The notes beneath the pieces were generated by a model that was not told where the DNA came from, did not search any database, and saw only the letters and a list, made by a program, of their open reading frames with translations. Of a stretch of 27,276 bases of DNA, positions 1 to 6,082 are shown piece after piece. This DNA is from Oxalobacteraceae bacterium UBA7693. GTDB lineage: Bacteria; Pseudomonadota; Gammaproteobacteria; Burkholderiales; Burkholderiaceae_D. The stretch covers positions 2,732 through 30,007 of the forward strand of contig DLGN01000345.1 of NCBI GenBank assembly GCA_002482715.1. Reading direction: 5' to 3'. A program made the translations under genes and the position numbers. The stretch's first letter is position 1; each line of letters opens with the position of its first letter.

Positions 1-1
1 A

Positions 2-205
2 GCAGGTTACCGATTTTTCGATTTAGATGCCGTAGCATTACTTCTAATTGAGGTAAAAAATACTCTCAAGAATGGCAATAATGTAGGTTCCCTCGAAAAT
101 TATTTTGACATTGCTTATGCTGAATTAATTCCGGACGATGATTTCCTTGTAAAACGATTTGAAGCAGTTTTCAAACTTAGAATTTCAGAATTTTCCCCTA
201 TATGA
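2..205 (+). CDS. Partial hypothetical protein (C-terminal 67 aa)
   Basis: An open frame enters from the left edge (first full codon at base 2) and ends at TGA 203-205, giving 67 residues. It begins AGYRFFDLDAVALLLIEVKN and ends LRISEFSPI. Composition is AT-rich and acidic, like the next gene. I do not recognise the family. The C-terminal part has alternating hydrophobic and charged residues, suggesting a small globular soluble protein. Eighteen bases after the stop begins an attC-like inverted repeat, so this is probably the 3' end of the gene of an integron cassette. The start and most of the protein lie outside the window. The open frame and codon pattern support coding; the function is unknown. 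Confidence 0.65.
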   Translation, partial: AGYRFFDLDAVALLLIEVKNTLKNGNNVGSLENYFDIAYAELIPDDDFLVKRFEAVFKLRISEFSPI

Positions 206-223
206 ACAAGCTTCTAATTGCTG

Positions 224-305
224 ACATAACACTCGTAACGGACGCGCGAATTAATGTGCCGTTTTTTCTAAATCTGTGCAAACGCCGCACAATTCAACGT
301 TAGTT
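224..305 (+). other. attC-like recombination site 1
   Basis: An imperfect inverted repeat of about 82 bp just after the stop of the partial gene. The left outer box is ACATAAC (224-230), close to RYYYAAC. The right outer box is GTTAGTT (299-305), one mismatch from GTTRRRY. Inside, GAATTAATGTGCCGTTT (from 249) pairs with AAACGCCGCACAATTC, with a few unpaired bases, as in attC hairpins. The order gene, stop, attC, next gene is that of integron cassettes. No integrase is in the window, so the assignment rests on structure alone. Confidence 0.55.
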
Positions 306-321
306 TCGAAAAGAGGTTTCT

Positions 322-861
322 GTGCCAAAGGAAATAAAAGAAAAACGAGTATATAAAAAATATACCGATAACGAAGAGTTAAATTTCACTTTTTCATACA
401 ATGAAAAAGAAACGTCAGAACTACACGCCAAATTAAATGGTTGTACATCCATATCAGAAGTTGACCTTAGGCGCGTTTCATTATGGAAATCTGATCGCGT
501 GCTTTCTGTTAATGAAGATACGCTTCAAAAGCTAAACGAATTATCGGCAAATAAAAATGTCAATCTGAAAGATGATCTAGTAAAAGAAGTAATTGAAAAC
601 CTTGTACTATCACAAGGCATTGGATTCCCAATGGCAAGTGCAATCCTTAAATTTATAAACCCTAAAGTGTTTCCTATAATTGACGTTCGCGCTTATAGGG
701 CTTTAACTGGCACTAAGCCGTATTATGGTACTTATAGTTACGACAAATACATTGAATATGCAGAAAAATTAACAGAAATTTCAGTATCTATGAATAGGCC
801 TTTGCGTGAAATTGACGAGCAACTTTATTGTTTTGATCAAAAGAATAATGGAGCTATATGA
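322..861 (+). CDS. Hypothetical protein with helix-hairpin-helix-like segment, cassette-borne
   Basis: A 179-aa soluble protein with a GTG start at 322, chosen because AAGAGG (311-316) lies 5 nt upstream. The DNA is markedly more AT-rich than the sugar locus further on. Residues 1-95 are highly charged. Residues 98-128 (SQGIGFPMASAILKFINP followed by KVFPIIDVRAYRAL) resemble the helix-hairpin-helix and following Asp-containing segment of HhH-type DNA glycosylase-like proteins, but no catalytic assignment is safe. The gene lies between two attC-like sites (224-305 and 863-995), with its TGA only 1 nt before the second, the standard layout of an integron cassette. The family is not recognised with certainty; a DNA-binding or DNA-repair-like role is only a guess from the HhH-like stretch. 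Confidence 0.7.
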   Translation: MPKEIKEKRVYKKYTDNEELNFTFSYNEKETSELHAKLNGCTSISEVDLRRVSLWKSDRVLSVNEDTLQKLNELSANKNVNLKDDLVKEVIENLVLSQGIGFPMASAILKFINPKVFPIIDVRAYRALTGTKPYYGTYSYDKYIEYAEKLTEISVSMNRPLREIDEQLYCFDQKNNGAI

Positions 862-862
862 A

Positions 863-995
863 ACCTAACAAGGCGTTGCAGCATCATTCGTCCCGCTTCT
901 TGGACAGCTTTTAAGTTGCAATTTTGTGGAATACTTTTGCGCAGCAAAACCACAAAAGTGCGACTTAGAAGCTGCCGCTAAACTTAACGCTAGAG
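863..995 (+). other. attC-like recombination site 2
   Basis: A 133-bp imperfect palindrome. The left box is ACCTAAC (863-869), a perfect RYYYAAC. A 5-bp spacer precedes GTTGCAG. On the right, GCTAAAC plus a 5-bp spacer precedes GCTAGAG (989-995), a degenerate GTTRRRY. The central arms CAGCTTTTAAGTTGCAATTT and the reverse complement of AAAGTGCGACTTAGAAGCTG match at nearly all positions, with about three mismatches over 25 bp including the flanking TTGTGG/CCACAA. Length and architecture fit long attC sites. The altered GTT of the right core suggests a decaying or poorly recombining site. Confidence 0.6.
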
Positions 996-1014
996 TTTTC
1001 ATCGGAGATAGTTG

Positions 1015-1464
1015 ATGACCAATCGAACGCCAGAACAAGACCTCATCAATGAGTTTGTTACTCATCTTGAGCAGCACGCCGACGACACCGTAAAAATTGG
1101 TTCCGTCATCAACACCAACTGCAAATCCAAGAAATTCGCCGATATTGAATTCAAGTCCAAAAATGACCTGCACTGGGTTATTGAGGCAAAAAGTGACGAC
1201 TCAAAGGATAAACACAACACAGTGCATAAAATTTTTGGCGAGTTGCTTAAGGAAACTGGCAGAACTAATCGGTTCAACTGTCGCCACGCGATTCTGATCC
1301 CCTCGTCAGCGGTGAAATTTTATAGCCGCGCGTTTCAGTCTATAGATCGTGAAAAGTTTCTTGGCTTCGGCAAGCTCATCCCAATCGATACCGTGTTCAC
1401 GAGCAACGCAACTGGCGTGGAGCAGCTCACATGGGAAGCTCTATATGATGCACACAAACCCTAA
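1015..1464 (+). CDS. PD-(D/E)XK nuclease-like hypothetical protein, cassette-borne
   Basis: A 149-aa soluble protein starting at ATG 1015, preceded by GGAG at 1004-1007; the TTG at 1012 has a poorer position. Residues 41-60 read FADIEFKSKNDLHWVIEAKS, which matches the D...ExK core of restriction-endonuclease-like folds (D43, E57, K59), with the Asp and ExK on adjacent beta strands. A later hydrophobic strand (HAILIPSS) and the helical N-terminus fit a small single-domain nuclease. No DNA-binding partner, methyltransferase or helicase is adjacent. The TAA stop lies inside the next attC-like site, as in many cassettes. Family knowledge: D-ExK proteins include restriction enzymes, Holliday junction resolvases and defence effectors. 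Which applies here is unknown. Confidence 0.7.
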   Translation: MTNRTPEQDLINEFVTHLEQHADDTVKIGSVINTNCKSKKFADIEFKSKNDLHWVIEAKSDDSKDKHNTVHKIFGELLKETGRTNRFNCRHAILIPSSAVKFYSRAFQSIDREKFLGFGKLIPIDTVFTSNATGVEQLTWEALYDAHKP

Positions 1465-1527
1465 CGCGGCGCTCAACCCCGCTCCTTTCAGTCGCTGGAC
1501 GCAGCGCTGGTTAGCTATACGCTCGAC
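1459..1527 (+). other. attC-like recombination site 3
   Basis: A short site of about 69 bp overlapping the stop of the preceding gene. The left box is CCCTAAC (1459-1465), then spacer GCGGC and GCTCAACC. On the right, GGTTAGC (1509-1515) pairs with GCTCAACC with one unpaired base, then spacer TATAC and core GCTCGAC (1521-1527), a degenerate GTTRRRY. The order of boxes and the 5-bp spacers match canonical attC sites. The right core has lost the conserved GTT, so it is probably inactive. A further hairpin (GGTGTCG 1528-1534 with CGACACC 1545-1551) follows directly. Confidence 0.5.
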
Positions 1528-1589
1528 GGTGTCGTGCTAGGCAGCGACACCCTACTTTCATATCGCCGCATAAATTGAATGAGGACATC

Positions 1590-2285
1590 ATGCCTTTAGC
1601 AAAACCACTTTTATCTTCACTATTTCTTGGACTGTCCATCTCGATGGCAATGGCAGTCGACATGATTCCTACCGAGATCATACAAGTCGGTACTTTTCAC
1701 AAGGGCGAAGTACCCAATGTGGCAGGTAGAAATTGGTTTGCTTTAATGGTCAATGGCGAACGTGCTGAACTAAAGACCGCTGCGCCGACGATCAAGACGG
1801 TGTTTGACGGCATCATGGATGATGAAAGTAATAAGGCGTCGTACTCTGGAAAATTGGTCGAAATGAAAGGCCCCGCACCTTTTCTTATCATTCGAAGAGA
1901 AGGGCTGAAAACGGGGGCGATTAAACAAGCTAGCATTGCTTTGGCCGACAGTGATCAACTCATTAGTTTCGATAACACCAAGTACACGGTACAACATCAA
2001 TGTATGAAAAAAGTTAAGGGAGAAGAATTTCAGCAGTGTAAAGTTTATTTGCTTGGTAACGGGATTCAGCAATGGCTAGGCGATACTTTAGAAAATGGCG
2101 ACAGCGATTTCTCCGATACGATTAGCATCTCGTGGGCTGGCGACCTTGACCGCGATGGCAAACTCGACCTTGTGATGGAAAAATCGCGTTATAACAATGC
2201 CGATACCGTTTTGCTTTTATCGTCAGCCGCAAAACCTGGGAAGCATGTGCAAGAGGTGGCGAAGTTGTCTCGACAAGGGTGTTGA
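1590..2285 (+). CDS. Secreted hypothetical protein with VCBS/FG-GAP-like segment
   Basis: A 231-aa protein from ATG 1590, chosen because GAGG at 1581-1584 is well spaced and because the product then opens with a clean Sec signal peptide (MPLAKPLLSSLFLGLSISMA, cleavage near AMA/VD); the in-frame TTG at 1575 adds only five residues. Near the C-terminus, around residue 190, lies GDLDRDGKLDLVMEKS, a calcium-loop/FG-GAP (VCBS)-like motif with regularly spaced Asp and Asn residues. There are two Cys in the middle region (QCMKK and FQQCK) and one at the C-terminal end. The protein is probably periplasmic or secreted; its role is unknown. It follows attC-like site 3 directly in the same direction, but no attC-like element was found behind it, so it may be the end of the array or ordinary chromosomal DNA. 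Confidence 0.75.
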   Translation: MPLAKPLLSSLFLGLSISMAMAVDMIPTEIIQVGTFHKGEVPNVAGRNWFALMVNGERAELKTAAPTIKTVFDGIMDDESNKASYSGKLVEMKGPAPFLIIRREGLKTGAIKQASIALADSDQLISFDNTKYTVQHQCMKKVKGEEFQQCKVYLLGNGIQQWLGDTLENGDSDFSDTISISWAGDLDRDGKLDLVMEKSRYNNADTVLLLSSAAKPGKHVQEVAKLSRQGC

Positions 2286-2348
2286 GATTCAACTCCTTAA
2301 ACCGAACTATTTGAAGAGCTTATACGACAAGGCGTTTTTTCCGCTCGC

Positions 2349-2378
2349 TTGGGATCAACTATTGAAGTGACGTATAAT
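2349..2378 (+). promoter_or_regulatory. Promoter of the toxin-antitoxin pair
   Basis: A -10 box with perfect consensus TATAAT (2373-2378) lies 35 nt upstream of the antitoxin ATG. A weaker -35 candidate TTGGGA (2349-2354) is 18 nt further upstream. An AAGGAG ribosome binding site follows at 2401-2406. Confidence 0.6.
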
Positions 2379-2412
2379 CTTTTGTGTTTATACCTGCTCG
2401 AAGGAGAACAAA

Positions 2413-2643
2413 ATGTCCTTAAATCTTTTAGAGTTAGAACAAAAAGCATCTCTGTTATCCGCTGACGAAAGAGCGCAATTTGCCCTGTTTTTGCTTGGAA
2501 CGCTTGAACCAACAGATTCTGGTGATATCGAGAAAGAATGGCGCATTGAGGCGGAATCAAGACTAGCCGAGATCAAGCGCGGTGACGCAACTTTGATTTC
2601 AGCAGATGAGGTATTCAACAATGTGTGTCGTCGTCTCAGCTAA
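2413..2643 (+). CDS. Addiction-module antitoxin (Unstab_antitox-like)
   Basis: A 76-aa protein opening MSLNLLELEQKASLLSADER, typical of the 'putative addiction module component' antitoxin family, which pairs with RelE/ParE toxins. A helical N-terminal part (leucine-rich, residues 1-30) is followed by an acidic middle part (EPTDSGDIEKEW) and a basic or variable tail, as in unstable antitoxins that wrap the toxin. ATG 2413 is preceded by a strong AAGGAG at 2401-2406 and by a TATAAT promoter. The stop TAA overlaps the start of the toxin gene (TAATG), so the two are translationally coupled. The pair is expected to repress its own promoter; no operator repeat was obvious. Confidence 0.85.
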   Translation: MSLNLLELEQKASLLSADERAQFALFLLGTLEPTDSGDIEKEWRIEAESRLAEIKRGDATLISADEVFNNVCRRLS

Positions 2644-2942
2644 TGCAGATTCAATTTCATTCTGATGCTGAAGCAGAACTAGTTGAGGCTGCTTTGTTTT
2701 ATGAAGACAAAGTAATCGGTTTGGGCAAATCGTTTGTAGCCGATATGCAAAACGCCGTGGCATTCATTCAGATCCATCCAGAATCACCACCACGTCTTGG
2801 ACAATTTCTCCGTAAGTTCATCCTCAAACGATTCCCCTATTCAATCATTTACCAGCATGATGAACAAGATATTTTCATATTGGCTATTGCCCATAACAAG
2901 CGGCGCCCGGGCTATTGGAAACTTCGTCAAGATACTCGTTAG
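2643..2942 (+). CDS. ParE/RelE-superfamily toxin
   Basis: A 99-aa basic protein beginning MQIQFHSDAEAELVEAALFY, the classic N-terminus of ParE/RelE-type plasmid-stabilisation toxins (beta strand, then the A-E-L-x-E-A helix). Further on, SPPRLGQFLRKFILKRFPYS and the end strand FILAIAHNKRRPGYW are the conserved positive loop and the final beta strand with the RRPGYW motif of this family. The start at 2643 was chosen because it forms the TAATG overlap with the antitoxin; the longer frame from 2625 would add six residues within the antitoxin gene. Known members inhibit gyrase (ParE) or cleave ribosome-bound mRNA (RelE). The RRPGYW ending leans to the ParE side, but the target cannot be told from sequence. 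It looks intact. Confidence 0.88.
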   Translation: MQIQFHSDAEAELVEAALFYEDKVIGLGKSFVADMQNAVAFIQIHPESPPRLGQFLRKFILKRFPYSIIYQHDEQDIFILAIAHNKRRPGYWKLRQDTR

Positions 2943-3048
2943 CTTTAACGCCGACTTACACTTTCTACAGAAGCACTTCGGTGCGCCAATAAGGAATTAA
3001 AAATTTCACAGTGAACCACCGCATCAAACAATCCATCCAGCTCAATAC

Positions 3049-3537
3049 ATGCCCAACGCAAACCCCATCCCCGCCAACTTGCTAACCGCGAACCATCTGC
3101 AAACTCATCCGGTTTGGCAGTTTTGCGGCGATGCGGAGAGCGATGCTGACTATGATGAGTCCTACATCGAGCCCTGCGAAGACACCTTGGCCTTGGGTAC
3201 ATTTGGCAGTTATCTGGTGGCGGCAAATTATCAGCTAGCGAATGGTGACGTGCTTCTTGGTGCTGTGCAGCTTGATTTGCTCGGTACGAAAATCCACTTC
3301 ACGCCATCGACGATCTATGCGAAAGAAAAATCCATCGATCCCTTGGCGCATGATGCCAGTGTTCGGCTCACGCGGATCACTAAAACTTCCAATACGCAGC
3401 CCGTACAGTGGACTCTTGCGGTCAGCTTTAATGGAGAACAAAACTTACGAAGTGGAAGAATCGCTAGGGCAAGATGGATAACTGCCTTGTCATTGCTAGT
3501 ACGCCTTGTTGTCCTTCGCTTTAGTCGGCGACGCTGA
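3049..3537 (+). CDS. Conserved hypothetical protein, possibly frameshifted at the 3' end
   Basis: The frame encodes 162 residues. The N-terminal part, with NHLQTHPVWQFCGDAESDAD and EPCEDTLALGTFGSYLVAAN, resembles small uncharacterised proteobacterial proteins that carry an HPVW(E/Q)F motif followed by an acidic D-E stretch; no named function is known to me. The last 30 residues (SGRIARARWITALSLLVRLV and on) are abruptly basic and hydrophobic and do not look native. Skipping one A in the AAAA run near 3438-3445 would continue as NGEQTYEVEESLGQDG and stop at 3481, a far more plausible tail. So the gene is either frameshifted recently or carries a read error. ATG 3049 was chosen; no strong ribosome binding site is visible. 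Confidence 0.55.
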   Translation: MPNANPIPANLLTANHLQTHPVWQFCGDAESDADYDESYIEPCEDTLALGTFGSYLVAANYQLANGDVLLGAVQLDLLGTKIHFTPSTIYAKEKSIDPLAHDASVRLTRITKTSNTQPVQWTLAVSFNGEQNLRSGRIARARWITALSLLVRLVVLRFSRRR

Positions 3538-3793
3538 CTAAATTACTTACCGTTGCGGCTTCGCTCGCAAATCACCGCAAGCTTGTGTGCCGATATGGTT
3601 CGACATGTTTCTTGACTCTCGATGCTAGACGACTAGAATGCTCCTTTCAGTTTAGGATTTCATGCGTCGCTCTAATGCGCAAAGAATTTCGCAGAAGCCT
3701 TCAGAAGGTTTGTTAACGGTTTTTTTAAATTCCCTCATTCAAAAAGCAAACACGAACAACTATTTTCATCATCAAGTCATCAAGAAAGCTCCA

Positions 3794-4162
3794 ATGAAAA
3801 ATCTGCGCATCACTGAAATCAAGGCATTCGTGCCAGCGAAAGATTTCAATATCTCGAAACAGTTCTACCAAGATATAGGCTTCACAATGGCATCCGACGG
3901 CGATGGTATCGCCTACTTTCATCTTGGTCATGTGAGTTTTCTGCTGCAAGACTTTTGCGCCGAATCGTTTGCAGACAATTTCATGATGCACATCCTCGTC
4001 GAAGATGTCGATGCATGGTGGCAGCACATACAGGCTAGCGGTGTGCTAGAAAAATACGACGTCAAGATGACAGAGATAGAAAAGCAAGCCTGGAAAATGC
4101 GCGACTTTTGTCTGATTGATCCGTCAGGCGTGCTATGGCGCATCGGGCAAAACATTGATTAA
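3794..4162 (+). CDS. VOC-superfamily (glyoxalase/bleomycin-resistance-like) protein
   Basis: A 122-aa protein. I chose ATG 3794 rather than the longer frame from 3662 because the family fold begins with a strand like LRITEIKAFVPAKDF, while the extra 44 upstream residues match nothing; AAGAAAG lies just before the start. It has the VOC pattern: strand, helix (ISKQFYQDIGF), paired strands (IAYFHLGHVSFLLQDF), then MMHILVEDVDAWWQHIQASG and the closing FCLIDPSGVLWRIGQ. This is a single two-motif module, as in small fosfomycin/bleomycin-binding-type or dioxygenase-like proteins. The metal and substrate cannot be assigned. It stands alone between unrelated accessory genes. Confidence 0.82.
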   Translation: MKNLRITEIKAFVPAKDFNISKQFYQDIGFTMASDGDGIAYFHLGHVSFLLQDFCAESFADNFMMHILVEDVDAWWQHIQASGVLEKYDVKMTEIEKQAWKMRDFCLIDPSGVLWRIGQNID

Positions 4163-4374
4163 TACGTTTGCTTGACTAGGCGCAGTGGAAAGATAGAATG
4201 GCAAACTTTATGCATGACGCTTTTCACGATCAATATAGTACGATTTCAGATCAAAATATAGAATGCATAACGCCAATTCACGTGGGTCTTCAAGGAATTA
4301 CATAAAAAGCGCTATGCGAGAAGTTAGTTTTTCGTCCCTCTCGTAACGGCTATATCTAATTTGGGACCATAAGC

Positions 4375-4830
4375 ATGAACCAAGTCGCTTTGAAAATTAG
4401 ACCGTCAGAATGGACCAGAATGAAGTGGCTCTATACGGCACTTTGGGTGCTGCTCACTGTCACACAAATTCTGAGCAGAATATTGGAACCACCACCAACC
4501 GCAGACCCATTGATCTTGTTTACAAATATCCTTGTGGCAACTGGATTAGGCGGATTTATTGCACATGACCTATGGAAACTCAAGGTTAGGTATTGGCCGC
4601 TGGCAATCGACATCCTAATTTACGCTGTTTTCATCCTTGGTTTTCTGACGCTAATCTCTCTGAAAGAAGCTGGAGTATGGAACTGGAATGACACACACCT
4701 TGATGTTCCATTATTTGTGTTTTTCGCCGTGTCCACGGTTGCAGCCTGGATTACCGAGAATAGAAAAGAAGTAAGAATATATATTAGAGCGCGTAGGTTT
4801 CTGTTTATTAGTACAAAGAATAATCTCTAA
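4375..4830 (+). CDS. Small integral membrane protein, unknown function
   Basis: A 151-aa protein from ATG 4375 with four likely transmembrane segments: about residues 18-36 (WLYTALWVLLTVTQI), 46-64 (LILFTNILVATGLGGFI), 74-95 (WPLAIDILIYAVFILGFLTL) and 110-126 (VPLFVFFAVSTVAAWI). The C-terminus is basic (ENRKEVRIYIRARRF), suggesting a cytoplasmic end. No family is recognised and no conserved catalytic or ion-binding motif is seen. The ribosome binding site is weak. The neighbours are accessory genes; the next stretch carries a broken gene. It could be an immunity or stress protein, but nothing in the sequence shows this. Confidence 0.65.
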   Translation: MNQVALKIRPSEWTRMKWLYTALWVLLTVTQILSRILEPPPTADPLILFTNILVATGLGGFIAHDLWKLKVRYWPLAIDILIYAVFILGFLTLISLKEAGVWNWNDTHLDVPLFVFFAVSTVAAWITENRKEVRIYIRARRFLFISTKNNL

Positions 4831-4831
4831 C

Positions 4832-5042
4832 ATGCCGAATTACGGCTACGCATCAAGCCATTTCTTTCATCAGATCAGTAGTTGAACGTGGAGAAAAAGT
4901 CGATATTGTTGATGCATGGGCCGATGAAAAAAGTGAGGCTATCCCGCTCAGCGGTGATATCGAAGTGAACCTAAATGAGGTCGAAAATGAGTCGTTTCGG
5001 TTCTTTGAGAACCATAGGTTTTCATTTAAAAGTCTTATCTAG
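4832..5042 (+). pseudogene. Remnant of a small gene, frameshifted near its 5' end
   Basis: The frame 4824-5042 has no usable start but reads like real protein: SFIRSVVERGEKVDIVDAWA, then DEKSEAIPLSGDIEVNLNEV, then ENESFRFFENHRFSFK, ending at TAG 5040-5042. A start ATG with MPNYGYAS lies at 4832 in another frame that soon stops at TGA 4910-4912. One indel within about 4853-4870 would join the two into a protein of about 70 aa. There is no BLAST-type support here; the call rests on the composition of the reading frame. It accounts for most of the 306-bp gap between the membrane protein and the next gene; the rest (5043-5136) shows nothing clear. Confidence 0.4.
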
Positions 5043-5136
5043 CACAACAGCCAAAAGGAACAGCCAACATTCTGCGCTTGGTGCTTCCCTCTGCACTATG
5101 TGCTCTGGTTACTCCTCACTTCCATTTTAAATAACC

Positions 5137-5505
5137 ATGTATCGATTCCCCACAGATTTAAATTTAAACGACATTGTTGGAAGTGACCTCGATCAGATTT
5201 GTCTGGGTGGATTTGATGTTCAATTTATTTTCGGATCGCAAACGAGGATAGCCGTCCAGAGTCGTGTCAGTGTTTTTGAAAACAATCTGCTTACGGCAGT
5301 ATGGGACGACACGAAAAGCTGGAACAATTTATCTTTCCAGCGACTTCTAAATAAAACAGTGCAAAGCTGTAAAATAATCGATGACCAGACCTTGGAAATT
5401 CAGTTTTCATGTGCATTAAAACTTCAACTGCATGATGATTCAGATCAGTATGAAAGCGTACAAATTTATCGAAGGCGTGACGTGAATGGGCCAATCGTTG
5501 TTTGA
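5137..5505 (+). CDS. DUF6188-like hypothetical protein
   Basis: A 122-aa soluble protein from ATG 5137, opening MYRFPTDLNLNDIVGSDLDQ and followed by ICLGGFDVQFIFG, a pattern I associate with DUF6188-type small proteins (a short intro, then 'G..L.Q...G..DVQF.F....I'). It is predicted to be almost all beta strands (SQTRIAVQSRVSVFE, QTLEIQFSCALKLQLHDD, YESVQIYR). No active-site motif is seen. Such proteins often occur as orphan genes in toxin/immunity or cassette regions, but function is unknown. A hairpin that could act as a terminator follows the stop directly. The family assignment is tentative; that it is a real gene is likely. Confidence 0.6.
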   Translation: MYRFPTDLNLNDIVGSDLDQICLGGFDVQFIFGSQTRIAVQSRVSVFENNLLTAVWDDTKSWNNLSFQRLLNKTVQSCKIIDDQTLEIQFSCALKLQLHDDSDQYESVQIYRRRDVNGPIVV

Positions 5506-5516
5506 GCCGTCTAACG

Positions 5517-5554
5517 TGCCAACCAGGTCGAATACGACAGGTTTTGGCATTTTT
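5517..5554 (+). terminator. Hairpin with T-run after the DUF6188-like gene
   Basis: TGCCAACCAGGTCG (5517-5530) pairs imperfectly with CGACAGGTTTTGGCA (5535-5549) around a 4-nt loop, followed by TTTTT (5550-5554). This fits a weak rho-independent terminator. GTCTAAC at 5509-5515 directly before it is a perfect RYYYAAC box, so the element could also be a degraded attC; no right-hand GTTRRRY box was found. Confidence 0.45.
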
Positions 5555-5627
5555 ATGTATGAATCACCAGATCATTGATCGCCGCGCAAACTTTACCGTC
5601 CCGATTAGCTGAACTCACTTCCCCTCC

Positions 5628-6008
5628 ATGACAAACCCAATTAAAAATTACCTATCCAAAGCTTTTCGCTGGCAACGCGGTAGGCAGGGTACCGGCTATG
5701 ACAAAATGCTTTTGCTGACAGCGCCGTGGCCGATTCCGTTTGATTCGTATTTAATTCGCTATCCAGAAGGCTCGGCGATTCCGCCGCATGTTGATCAGGT
5801 GAAATCGGGAAGACATTTTCGTTTAAATATTATTCTCAAATCACCAAAATCTGGTGGAGAATTCATTTGCAAAGATCCGCTATTCGCCACTTCACGAATC
5901 AAGTTGTTTCGGCCTGATGTGAGTGAACATAGCGTTACACAAGTTGTTGGTGGTAGTCGCTATGTTTTTTCTTTGGGCTGGGTGCTCGGTAAAAATACCG
6001 AGACCTAA
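5628..6008 (+). CDS. Small 2OG-Fe(II) oxygenase-like protein
   Basis: A 126-aa protein from ATG 5628. It keeps the whole metal and cosubstrate signature of 2-oxoglutarate/Fe(II) dioxygenases: H54 and D56 in IPPHVDQV, the distal H101 in SEHSVTQV and R111 in GSRYVFSLGWV for 2OG binding. The strand order before and between these (FDSYLIRYPEG, FRLNIILKSPKSGGEF) fits the double-stranded beta-helix. It is shorter than most family members, lacking much of the N-terminal helical part, and the substrate is unknown; prolyl or aspartyl hydroxylase-like and SM-20-like proteins are the nearest types. It faces the GH20 gene convergently, with 74 bp between, and is not part of the glucan locus by strand. 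Confidence 0.78.
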   Translation: MTNPIKNYLSKAFRWQRGRQGTGYDKMLLLTAPWPIPFDSYLIRYPEGSAIPPHVDQVKSGRHFRLNIILKSPKSGGEFICKDPLFATSRIKLFRPDVSEHSVTQVVGGSRYVFSLGWVLGKNTET

Positions 6009-6082
6009 ATTTTGCGATCTGAACTACGCATCTTGTGAATGAAGTTTTTTGAGTAGTTCTAAGGCATGACATCATCTCGCTA

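Noticed and set aside
865..1173. 102-aa minus-strand open frame across attC-like site 2
   Set aside because: It overlaps the nuclease-like gene and the palindrome, and reads as a shadow with no family look.
3553..3580. Inverted repeat TTGCGG...CCGCAA as a further attC site
   Set aside because: No RYYYAAC or GTTRRRY boxes at the proper distance and the stem is only 6 bp.
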